From Flavobacteriaceae bacterium (GTDB lineage: Bacteria; Bacteroidota; Bacteroidia; Flavobacteriales; Flavobacteriaceae): a DNA stretch of 5,580 bases. Made by a program: the position numbers and the translations under genes. The stretch lies in NCBI GenBank assembly GCA_949507465.1, contig CATEMS010000321.1, positions 1-5,580 of the forward strand, in the 5' to 3' direction. Position 1 is the first letter of the stretch. Each line of letters starts with the position of its first letter. Shown here piece by piece: positions 1 through 5,580 of the stretch. A model generated the notes under the pieces. It was given only the letters and a program-made list of their open reading frames with translations. It did no database searches and was not told the origin of the DNA.

Positions 1-442
1 CGGGTATGTTCATGATCAAGGAGCAGCTATGCTAGGTGGGGTAAGTGGTCATGCAGGAGTATTTAGTACTGCAAACGATGTTGCTAAAATGATGCAACTA
101 TTTTTAAACGGTGGTAGCTATGGAGGACAGCAATATCTATCTCCTAAGGTTATAAATGATTTTAATACCTGTTATTACTGTGATCAAAACGTCCGTAGGG
201 GCGTGGGCTTTGATAAGCCTCAATTAGAAGAGAGTGGACCAACATGTGGCTGCGTTTCTATGTCAAGTTTTGGCCATAGTGGCTTTACGGGTACTTTTAC
301 ATGGGCAGATCCACAACAGGAAATTGTTTATGTATTTATGTCCAACAGAACCTACCCAAGTTCTGACAATACAAAGATGGTTGACACAAACCTTAGAAGT
401 AACATACAAGAGGCAATCTACAAGGCAATTATCGATCAATAG
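1..442 (+). CDS. C-terminal end of a serine hydrolase (class C beta-lactamase-like) domain, probably a GH3-hydrolase fusion; 5' truncated
   Basis: The reading frame is open from the left edge (first full codon at 2, reading GYVHDQGAAMLGG) to the TAG at 440-442, so about 146 C-terminal residues are visible and the true start is outside. The internal ATG at 29 falls inside the conserved GGVSGHAGVFST region, so it is not a start. FGHSGFTGT (HSG codons 275-283) matches the third active-site motif (KTG/HxG) of class C beta-lactamases and related serine hydrolases; the catalytic SxxK and YxN motifs would lie upstream. Four cysteines occur as CYYC and, about 20 residues later, CGC. The cysteine pattern, RRGVGFDKP and the VFMSNRTYP ending resemble, from memory, long Bacteroidota proteins joining an N-terminal GH3 beta-N-acetylhexosaminidase domain to this domain, presumably exported and acting on cell-wall or glycan material. 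The GH3 part is inferred; none of it is visible. A stand-alone serine hydrolase is the alternative. Its last 7 bases overlap the end of the convergent methyltransferase gene, and no terminator hairpin is seen. Confidence 0.82.
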   Translation, partial: GYVHDQGAAMLGGVSGHAGVFSTANDVAKMMQLFLNGGSYGGQQYLSPKVINDFNTCYYCDQNVRRGVGFDKPQLEESGPTCGCVSMSSFGHSGFTGTFTWADPQQEIVYVFMSNRTYPSSDNTKMVDTNLRSNIQEAIYKAIIDQ

Positions 443-1065
443 AATTTTATTAATCTACGGTCTATTTCAAGATGTTTAAATCCTACTTTTTTTTGGATCC
501 ATTGCAGTGTTTTTGGCGTGTAAAAAATAACATGAGTAAAGTCATTTTTATAGTACCAGTTTTTAAAACTTTCTTTTTCAGGCAATAGATCTGTCATGCA
601 ATACAAGATCCCTTTTTTTTTCAATAGTTTTTTTAGAAGAACAAATTCTTTAAGAGGGTTGTGCAAATGCTCTATGACCTCACAGCAAACAATAAACTCA
701 TATGTGTCTTTAAGGGCTGCTTTATTGGGATGAAAAAAGGGGTCATACAATGCTGTTTTGTAATTAAGGTCTCCAAGCAATTTACTAACCACAGGACCCG
801 TTCCAGCTCCAAAGTCTAAGCCCATATCTTTAGTACTGTGATTGGCTAAAATAGCTTGTACCATTGGAGCTACAAATTTTTGAAAACCATGATCTTCCAC
901 ATCGTTTTGATGTGCTAAATAACGCGTTTTTTCTTCTTCTGGCTTTGGTAAATCTTTATGAGGTATAAAAACACAATCGCAGGTATTGCAATTTAAAAAC
1001 ATGCGGTTGTGGTCTTGGTAGTATAAACTAGTTTTATAGGATTGGCATAGAATACAATTTTGCAT
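436..1065 (-). CDS. class I SAM-dependent methyltransferase with N-terminal paired-cysteine motif
   Basis: This 209-residue, probably cytoplasmic protein starts at ATG 1065. Two cysteine pairs, C4-x2-C7 and C26-x2-C29, look like a small zinc ribbon. The Rossmann methyltransferase core follows: motif I LDFGAGTGP at 83-91 for SAM binding, an acidic residue after strand 2 in YDPFF at 107-111, and CCEVIEHLHNP at 127-137, the motif II region seen in UbiE/UbiG-like enzymes. The C-terminal WYYKNDFTHVIFY (170-182) and following TxxWI are characteristic of a family of roughly 200-residue methyltransferases that I recognise by pattern; its substrate is not known to me. The product is often labelled a ubiquinone-type methylase, but nothing here supports quinone as the substrate. 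The start is 5 bases after the DUF349 stop, so the two are probably cotranscribed. There is no clear ribosome-binding site, as is usual in Bacteroidota. Codons 149-151 form an unbroken A9 tract. The stop (TGA, 436-438) overlaps the end of the convergent hydrolase gene. Confidence 0.85.
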   Translation of the reverse strand: MQNCILCQSYKTSLYYQDHNRMFLNCNTCDCVFIPHKDLPKPEEEKTRYLAHQNDVEDHGFQKFVAPMVQAILANHSTKDMGLDFGAGTGPVVSKLLGDLNYKTALYDPFFHPNKAALKDTYEFIVCCEVIEHLHNPLKEFVLLKKLLKKKGILYCMTDLLPEKESFKNWYYKNDFTHVIFYTPKTLQWIQKKVGFKHLEIDRRLIKFY

Positions 1066-1070
1066 ATGGC

Positions 1071-3050
1071 TTACCCATTTTGTATGGCTTTAATTTTTGT
1101 AAGCTTTTCATTCCAAAGATCCAATTGTTGTTTGTGATTATCAATATTATGATAGACCTCTTTTACAAGTGGATTGTCTTTTTCTATGTGTTTAAAAAAC
1201 TGCAAGTTGTTTTCAAGTTGTAGAATTTCTGATTTGGTTTCATCAATTTTTTTACCAATAAAGAATTGCTCGTTTTGTAATTTTCGATTGTCATTATCAC
1301 CAGATAGTGCATGTAATTTATTCTCAAATTTTATAAGCTCAGCTTCTTTTTTATCAATATCTAGTTGGTTAAACAGGGCATCTAATGCTTTATTGAATTT
1401 TTGATCTATGCTCTTTTTCTTGAACGGAACCCGTCCAATGGTTTTCCATTTGGATATGGTAGTTTTAATGGTTTGAATATCTTTTTTGTGATCACCAGAC
1501 AAAGAAATGGTTTTCATAGCATCCAACAGGGCTTGTTTTTCTTTCAGATGTTCAATTTCTTGCTTATTTTCTTGATCTTTTAAAGCGTGTAACCTGTCAA
1601 AATAATGATTACAAGCTTCTTTAAATTCTTTCCAAATGGCATCGCTATTTTTTCTTGGAACATGACCAATCTGGCGCCAATCATGTTGTATTTTCTTGAA
1701 CAGGGGAGTAGCTTTTTCAAAGTCTTCTGAGTCTTTATGTTCTTGGGCAAGTTTGATGAGTTTTCTTTTTTGCTCAAGATTATCGTATTGGGTATTTTTT
1801 TGATCTTTATAGAAATCATTTTTAGCTTTATTAAAGCTACCCGTAGCATCCTTGAAGGCAGCCCAGATTTCTTTGTTTTTATCTTTCGGAACCCGTCCTA
1901 CAGTAAAAAACACATCTCTAATTTCTTGTACTTGTTTAATTGCACTTTGCCATGCTTTATGAGTAGCTGCTGTTTCTGCTTTCACTTTGTCTATCAAACC
2001 AATAAGTTCTTTTTTAATAGAAAGATTTTCAACAAATGTTTCTTCTAAAGCTGCCTCTGCAGCCATTTTTTTATCATGGATAATTTTTGTGGCAGCACTA
2101 AAGGTCTCCCACAACTCTTCACGAATCTCCCTTGCTACAGGTCCAATCTCTTCTTTCCAACGTTTATGGATTAACTGCAATTCTCTAAAGGCGCTATCTA
2201 TATTTGCTTGTTTTGCAAGCTCTTGTGTGCGCGCAATAAGCTTTTGTTTTTCTTCAAGGTTGTTCTTAAAGTCAAGGTCTCTAAATTCTCTATCTAGTTG
2301 TAAGGCATCATAATAGGTTTCCATGTAATGATGGTAATTATTCCATACCGTATTATATGTATCTCTTGGTATGGCACCAGCTTGTTTCCAACGCTCTTGT
2401 ATGTCCTTAATTTTTTTATAGTTGCTGTTTACACTTTCCTTAGAGTCTAACAAACCTTTAATCTCCTCAATGAGTTGGTTTCTTACTTGAAGATTTCCTT
2501 CCAAATCTTGCTTAAGTTTTCTAAAATGTGCATTTCGTTTTGTTTTGTACTGATTAAAAACATCAGTAAAGGCTTTTTTATCTGCAGAGGTATAATGGAA
2601 ATCAATGATGTTTCCCCCTTGGCTAACAAAAGCCTCTTTTTTTTGGGTAAGCTCTTGCTCAAATAAATTGGTAAACGTTGCTTTTATATCTTCTACCTGG
2701 CCTTTTATAGTCTCTATTGATCCACTTGCAATTAGATTCTTTAGTGCGCTTATGAGTTCTAATTGGCTTAAGTTACTATAGTCTACAGGCTCATTTTCTA
2801 TGACTGTATTTGCAAGGGGCATAGCATCAGAGCTCTCAACCTCCAACTCTTCTGTAATTTCTTGGGTAGAAACCAACTTTTCTTCAGCCATTGTATCTAC
2901 CACCTTGGCTGGTTGTTGGCCAGCAGGTTCTGCTTTTTCAGAAGACATCTGTTTTGTAGTTTCTTCTTGATTGTTTGTTGCTTGAGGGGTAGTGCCACTT
3001 TTTTCAATTGAAGAGTTATCCTGTTGTGTAGAATTAATTTGGTCAGACAT
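1071..3050 (-). CDS. DUF349 repeat protein, five helical repeats
   Basis: Length is 659 residues from ATG 3050. An in-frame TTG at 3059 would add three residues, but the ATG (MSDQINST) is the more likely start. Residues 1-90 are rich in Q, S, T and E, without hydrophobic stretches, and are probably disordered. Five DUF349 units follow, each marked by a W/F-x5-9-P-x2 signature: IQERWKQAGAIPR (217-229), IHKRWKEEIGPVAR (294-307), IRDVFFTVGRVPKD (377-390), IQHDWRQIGHVPRK (454-467) and TISKWKTIGRVPFK (531-544). Most units then carry a helix of the form W-x2-F/Y. A weaker half-unit may precede them at 137-182. The tail (about 565-659) is charged, heptad-like and probably coiled coil. There is no signal peptide, so a cytoplasmic, all-helical scaffold is expected. 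The family has no established function that I know; the repeats suggest a protein or nucleic-acid binding surface, which is inference. It lies 99 bases after aroE and 5 bases before the methyltransferase. Confidence 0.9.
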   Translation of the reverse strand: MSDQINSTQQDNSSIEKSGTTPQATNNQEETTKQMSSEKAEPAGQQPAKVVDTMAEEKLVSTQEITEELEVESSDAMPLANTVIENEPVDYSNLSQLELISALKNLIASGSIETIKGQVEDIKATFTNLFEQELTQKKEAFVSQGGNIIDFHYTSADKKAFTDVFNQYKTKRNAHFRKLKQDLEGNLQVRNQLIEEIKGLLDSKESVNSNYKKIKDIQERWKQAGAIPRDTYNTVWNNYHHYMETYYDALQLDREFRDLDFKNNLEEKQKLIARTQELAKQANIDSAFRELQLIHKRWKEEIGPVAREIREELWETFSAATKIIHDKKMAAEAALEETFVENLSIKKELIGLIDKVKAETAATHKAWQSAIKQVQEIRDVFFTVGRVPKDKNKEIWAAFKDATGSFNKAKNDFYKDQKNTQYDNLEQKRKLIKLAQEHKDSEDFEKATPLFKKIQHDWRQIGHVPRKNSDAIWKEFKEACNHYFDRLHALKDQENKQEIEHLKEKQALLDAMKTISLSGDHKKDIQTIKTTISKWKTIGRVPFKKKSIDQKFNKALDALFNQLDIDKKEAELIKFENKLHALSGDNDNRKLQNEQFFIGKKIDETKSEILQLENNLQFFKHIEKDNPLVKEVYHNIDNHKQQLDLWNEKLTKIKAIQNG

Positions 3051-3072
3051 ATTTTGCAATGTTAAGGTAGGT

Positions 3073-3092
3073 TATTTTGAGTGCTCAATATA
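3073..3092. repeat. imperfect inverted repeat in the DUF349 leader
   Basis: TTGAG (3077-3081) and CTCAA (3084-3088) form a dyad around the dinucleotide TG. After one mismatched pair (3076/3089), the arms continue for three more pairs (TAT 3073-3075 with ATA 3090-3092). Eight of nine pairs match. It overlaps the candidate -7 element, so it could be an operator. The AT-rich outer arms and the two-base centre make a stable RNA hairpin unlikely, and chance occurrence is possible. Confidence 0.25.
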
Positions 3093-3115
3093 CTAACTCC
3101 CTCTAAGATTGCCAA
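3085..3115 (-). promoter_or_regulatory. weak candidate promoter for the DUF349-methyltransferase pair
   Basis: The 99-base gap 3051-3149 is the only sizeable non-coding stretch in the - strand gene series. Read on the - strand it contains TTG at 3115-3113, a 20-base spacer, then TATATTGA at 3092-3085. Flavobacterial housekeeping promoters typically have TTG near -33 and TAnnTTTG near -7, so the spacing fits but the -7 element misses two consensus positions. A competing -7 candidate, TACACTTG (3120-3113), matches better but has no TTG at the right distance upstream. The call is tentative; the pair may equally be transcribed by readthrough from aroE. No terminator hairpin with a T-run is visible after aroE. 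Confidence 0.25.
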
Positions 3116-3149
3116 GTGTATATATGCTTATTGAACACGCCTCCACTTA

Positions 3150-3881
3150 TTAACTGTTCCAAATATTCCAGGCTTTTTGGGCTTGAAACTCTAACATCAT
3201 ACTACCGTTGGCTATTGTTGCTCCTTTAGCAAGTCCGTGTTTTAAAAAAATAGTCTGCCCGGGATTGTATATCAAATCAAACAAGAAGTGTTTTGAAGTG
3301 ATATAATTGTAGGGTATTTCTGGAAACTGTAAAATATCTGGAGCCACCCCTAATGGGGTTGTGTTTACAATAAGGGTATGGTTTTCTATGACTTGTTTTG
3401 TAATTTGCTTATAGGTAATAGTATCCTTGGTTGTATTTCTTGAAACAGTTGTATGGCTGTATCCCAAGCCATCAAGAGCGTATTTGATGGCCTTTGCAGC
3501 ACCTCCATTACCAAGAATAAGAGCTGTTTTATTTCTAATATCTGGGTAGCTACTCAGGGCTTTACTAAAACCGTAATGATCTGTATTGTAACCTATTAAG
3601 GTGCCGTCCTTTAGCACTTTAATGGTGTTCACTGCTCCAATATCTCTAGCTTGATTATCTAAACTATCTAGATAGGGTATGATCTTTTCTTTGAAAGGGA
3701 TTGTTACATTTAAACCTCTTAGGGTAGCGTCATCTTGTACTATTTTTTTAAATCCATCAAGAGTTTTAATATCAAAGTTGTGGTAGTTATGTGACAGCTT
3801 TTCTTTTTTAAATTTTTGAGTGAAAAATTTTTTAGAAAAAGAATAGGCTATATTTCTTCCAATGAGTCCGTAGTTAGCCAT
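3150..3881 (-). CDS. aroE: shikimate dehydrogenase (NADP+)
   Basis: AroE reduces 3-dehydroshikimate to shikimate with NADPH in the cytoplasmic shikimate pathway to chorismate. The start is ATG 3881 (MANYGLIG), giving 243 residues; an in-frame TTG further upstream would add 16 residues lying inside the preceding gene and resembling nothing in the family. Shikimate-side motifs are S14-x-S16 in AYSFS, NVTIPFK at 58-64 with K64 as catalytic lysine, N85 in GAVNT, and D101 in GYNTD as the partner acid. The nucleotide-binding loop is GNGGAAKA (124-131), and SRNT (147-150) supplies the arginine expected to hold the NADP phosphate. NTTPLG (173-178), DLIYNP (202-207) and Q233 in the C-terminal helix complete the family pattern. 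It is shorter than the E. coli enzyme (about 272 residues), and the usual HSLSP loop reads YSFSK, which I recall as typical of Bacteroidota. Its first 8 bases overlap the end of the upstream DUF368 gene, suggesting translational coupling; no Shine-Dalgarno is seen, and the region before the ATG is A-rich. Confidence 0.96.
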   Translation of the reverse strand: MANYGLIGRNIAYSFSKKFFTQKFKKEKLSHNYHNFDIKTLDGFKKIVQDDATLRGLNVTIPFKEKIIPYLDSLDNQARDIGAVNTIKVLKDGTLIGYNTDHYGFSKALSSYPDIRNKTALILGNGGAAKAIKYALDGLGYSHTTVSRNTTKDTITYKQITKQVIENHTLIVNTTPLGVAPDILQFPEIPYNYITSKHFLFDLIYNPGQTIFLKHGLAKGATIANGSMMLEFQAQKAWNIWNS

Positions 3882-4896
3882 TGGTTTGTTTTTTATAAAT
3901 GTGATACCAATTGATACTAAGCACTCCAAAAATCCCTAAAATGATAAAAAATAGCGCGAAAACGGTATTCCAGGAACCCTCTGTAGGGAAATACCTATGA
4001 TACCCTGTAATAATTTCTCTTGCATTTGCATCCAGATTAATGTCACCTAAGGCGTTACGGCTATATATTTTTTCTTTCCAGGGCCACACCACACCTAATG
4101 AACCGGAGATAAACCCTATGATTACAGCATAGGTGGCTTTTTTATATTTTTTTAATACAAATCCAAGCAGTTGAGATAAGGATATTAATCCTGTCACAGA
4201 GCCCAATGAGAAGACAACCAACACCTTTAGGAGTCTTACACGTTGATGGTTATATTTAAAAGAAAAATCTCCCACTACTAGTTCAGATAAAGTGTCAAAC
4301 AAAGCATTCACTGCGTCTACTAAAAGCAGTACATAATTACCTAAAATAATTAATATAAAGGATCCAGAAAGCCCCGGTAGTGTCATCCCAGATACTCCAA
4401 TGATTCCACATAAAAAAACAAATATTAGATTATCGTTTTCTCTTGCGGGTTCTAAAAAACTAATAGCAATACCTGCTATGATACCACAGATCAAATACCC
4501 AATATATCTTCTGTTCCAGACTCCGAAATTTTTGGTTATGTATAGTATTGACCCTATGATCATCCCAAAGAAAGTGCTCCATACCTGCAGTTCGTATTCA
4601 AGTAATAGGTAATCAAGTATTTTTGATACGCTGAAATAACTGATACACATCCCAAGACAAAGCAGGCTCAGAAAACCCGCATTTGTGTATTGTATAAAAC
4701 TTTTCAGACGCCCCTTTAGAACTAATGTAAGAGCGGTTCTATTTATTTTTTGAAGGGAGTAAATGAATTCCTCGTAAAACCCAGCTACAAATGCCACGAG
4801 TCCTCCAGAGACTCCAGGAACCTTGTTGGCAGCTCCCATGGCAATCCCTTTAAGGATTAACCATACTTTATCTTGGGTATTTCTCTTGGTATTCAC
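3874..4896 (-). CDS. DUF368 family membrane protein, second tandem copy; probable undecaprenyl-phosphate translocase
   Basis: This is a 340-residue polytopic membrane protein with about eight to ten hydrophobic segments between residues 12 and 332. The family hallmarks are GAANKVPGVSGG at 21-32 followed by AGFYEEFI, a second related motif LPGLSGSF at 173-180, and WPWKE at 271-275. The two PGxSG motifs suggest two inverted or repeated halves, as in flippase-like transporters. Characterised DUF368 members (PopT) move undecaprenyl phosphate back across the cytoplasmic membrane for reuse in peptidoglycan and glycan assembly; the role here is by family. The start is GTG at 4896; the next in-frame Met (4839) would begin inside the first motif. 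The gene begins 9 bases after the stop of the upstream paralogue, in the same frame, and its last 8 bases overlap aroE. In motif 1 it has Asn where many family members have Asp (GAAD), so this copy may differ in substrate or activity. Confidence 0.9.
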   Translation of the reverse strand: MNTKRNTQDKVWLILKGIAMGAANKVPGVSGGLVAFVAGFYEEFIYSLQKINRTALTLVLKGRLKSFIQYTNAGFLSLLCLGMCISYFSVSKILDYLLLEYELQVWSTFFGMIIGSILYITKNFGVWNRRYIGYLICGIIAGIAISFLEPARENDNLIFVFLCGIIGVSGMTLPGLSGSFILIILGNYVLLLVDAVNALFDTLSELVVGDFSFKYNHQRVRLLKVLVVFSLGSVTGLISLSQLLGFVLKKYKKATYAVIIGFISGSLGVVWPWKEKIYSRNALGDINLDANAREIITGYHRYFPTEGSWNTVFALFFIILGIFGVLSINWYHIYKKQTNG

Positions 4897-4905
4897 AGCA
4901 ATAGA

Positions 4906-5580
4906 TTAGTTAGGGCTTTTTTTATTTGCAATGTATTCCATCAGAAAAATAATCATAAAGCCAGCAGCCATAAATAAAATTGCTTCTAAGACCTTAGGAT
5001 CTCCCAGAAAACTATCAGGAAAAATACTTTTTTCTAGAAAAGGTATTTTATCTCCATGACTATTTTTGCGGTATTGTAAGATTTCTTTCCAAGGCCAAAT
5101 TTTATTGAGCGCCCCAATCATAAATCCTGTTAAAACAGCAAGAGTTGTGTCTTTATGATTTTTAAACATCCAGTTTAATACCCCAGAAAATATCTTAAGG
5201 CCAGCAACAGCTCCTACTGCAAAGACTCCAATTTTTAAAAGGGCATTGCCAAGACTACTCCAATTAAATGTACTTAAAGCCTCTGTGAGCTGATTTATAG
5301 CACCAATAACAACGGTATATCCCCCAATGAGTAGTAGTATAAACGCTCCAGAAATACCAGGTAATATCATTGCAATAATGGCGATAAACCCAGCAAGAAA
5401 TAAAAACCAAATACTTTCTGTATCTGCAATAGGCTGGGCCAGTGTTACACTGTAAGACAGTACCGCAGCAATTATAAGGGCAATAATGGCTTTGGGGCTG
5501 TAGCGTGTAATTTGTTTAGCAATGTATATGATACTGGCTAACACTAAACCAAAAAAGAAAGACCACACTAAAATAGGGTA
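4906..5580 (-). CDS. DUF368 family membrane protein, first tandem copy; N-terminus beyond the right edge
   Basis: The frame remains open to the right edge (final codons read YPILVWSFFFG), so 224 C-terminal residues are visible and the start is outside; the GTG at 5568 lies in a membrane segment and is not a start. If the whole is 310-330 residues, about 90-100 are missing, including the first PGVSGG motif. Visible hallmarks are LPGISGAF at 73-80 of the visible part, the helix KDTTLAVLTGFMIGALNK (143-160) and WPWKE at 162-166. Hydrophobic segments lie near 3-20, 30-46, 57-72, 75-95, 115-135, 145-161 and 200-216. The protein should be a cytoplasmic-membrane undecaprenyl-phosphate translocase of the PopT family, by homology only. 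It shares motifs but limited overall identity with the downstream copy, which points to an old duplication. The stop is TAA at 4906-4908. Any promoter for the - strand genes is probably off the right edge. Confidence 0.9.
   Translation of the reverse strand, partial: YPILVWSFFFGLVLASIIYIAKQITRYSPKAIIALIIAAVLSYSVTLAQPIADTESIWFLFLAGFIAIIAMILPGISGAFILLLIGGYTVVIGAINQLTEALSTFNWSSLGNALLKIGVFAVGAVAGLKIFSGVLNWMFKNHKDTTLAVLTGFMIGALNKIWPWKEILQYRKNSHGDKIPFLEKSIFPDSFLGDPKVLEAILFMAAGFMIIFLMEYIANKKSPN

Noticed and set aside
29..442. A complete 137-residue gene starting at ATG 29
   Set aside because: The frame is open upstream to the window edge, and the ATG lies inside a conserved part of the hydrolase domain, so this is the end of a longer gene.
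234..479. 81-residue + strand frame overlapping the hydrolase end
   Set aside because: It overlaps the well-supported hydrolase frame and has no recognisable motif.
443..500. Intrinsic terminator for the hydrolase using the T8 run at 487-494
   Set aside because: No stable GC-rich hairpin precedes the T run, and the run encodes lysines on the - strand.
1580..1849. 89-residue open frame on the - strand inside the DUF349 gene
   Set aside because: It is a shifted-frame shadow of the DUF349 coding sequence, with Lys/Ile-rich composition due to A-rich codons and no recognisable domain.
1174..2666. Several hydrophobic, Ser/Phe-rich open frames on the + strand
   Set aside because: They are the antisense of Lys/Glu-rich DUF349 codons, overlap one another, and show no family motif.
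3051..3059. TTG at 3059 as start of the DUF349 gene
   Set aside because: It adds only three residues, and an ATG follows at once; ATG is the more likely start.
3882..3929. N-terminal extension of AroE from TTG 3929
   Set aside because: The extra 16 residues lie within the DUF368 coding region and do not resemble AroE; the family start MANYGLIG fits ATG 3881.
4400..4612. 70-residue + strand frame opposite the second DUF368 gene
   Set aside because: It is antisense to strongly supported membrane-protein codons and resembles no known protein.
1..5580. A mobile element, CRISPR array, defence island, tRNA or other RNA gene
   Set aside because: No transposase or integrase motif, direct repeat array, terminal inverted repeat or tRNA-like fold was found; the window is filled by housekeeping-type genes.

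Overview
The window looks like an ordinary chromosomal segment of a member of the Bacteroidota, most likely a flavobacterium. Support for this: AT-rich DNA with A-rich start regions that lack Shine-Dalgarno sequences, a flavobacterial type of multi-repeat DUF349 protein, a short Bacteroidota-type shikimate dehydrogenase, two tandem DUF368 genes, and the tail of a protein resembling the glycoside hydrolase family 3/serine hydrolase (class C beta-lactamase-like) fusions common in that phylum. The assignment rests on protein resemblance by eye, and I cannot name a species.

Layout. On the + strand, positions 1-442 hold only the C-terminal end of the serine hydrolase protein; its start lies left of the window. 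Everything else is on the - strand and reads right to left: a DUF368 membrane protein whose N-terminus is off the right edge (4906-5580), a second DUF368 membrane protein (3874-4896), shikimate dehydrogenase aroE (3150-3881), a five-repeat DUF349 protein (1071-3050) and a SAM-dependent methyltransferase (436-1065). The first three - strand genes are tightly packed: the two DUF368 genes are 9 bases apart, and the second overlaps aroE by 8 bases. A 99-base gap (3051-3149) separates aroE from the DUF349 gene and is the only place with room for an internal promoter. The methyltransferase starts 5 bases after the DUF349 stop. The methyltransferase and the + strand hydrolase converge, with their stop codons overlapping by 7 bases.

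Function. DUF368 proteins are now known as undecaprenyl-phosphate translocases (the PopT family), which return the lipid carrier used for cell-wall and surface polysaccharide assembly. AroE makes shikimate for aromatic amino acids and other chorismate products. No direct biochemical link between these two is evident, so the arrangement may simply be a conserved housekeeping cluster. The DUF349 protein and the methyltransferase have no assigned function, but their spacing suggests they are made together. I see no mobile element, CRISPR array, RNA gene or defence module. The most interesting points are the paired, diverged DUF368 genes in one reading frame, the DUF349-methyltransferase pair, and an A9 tract inside the methyltransferase gene.
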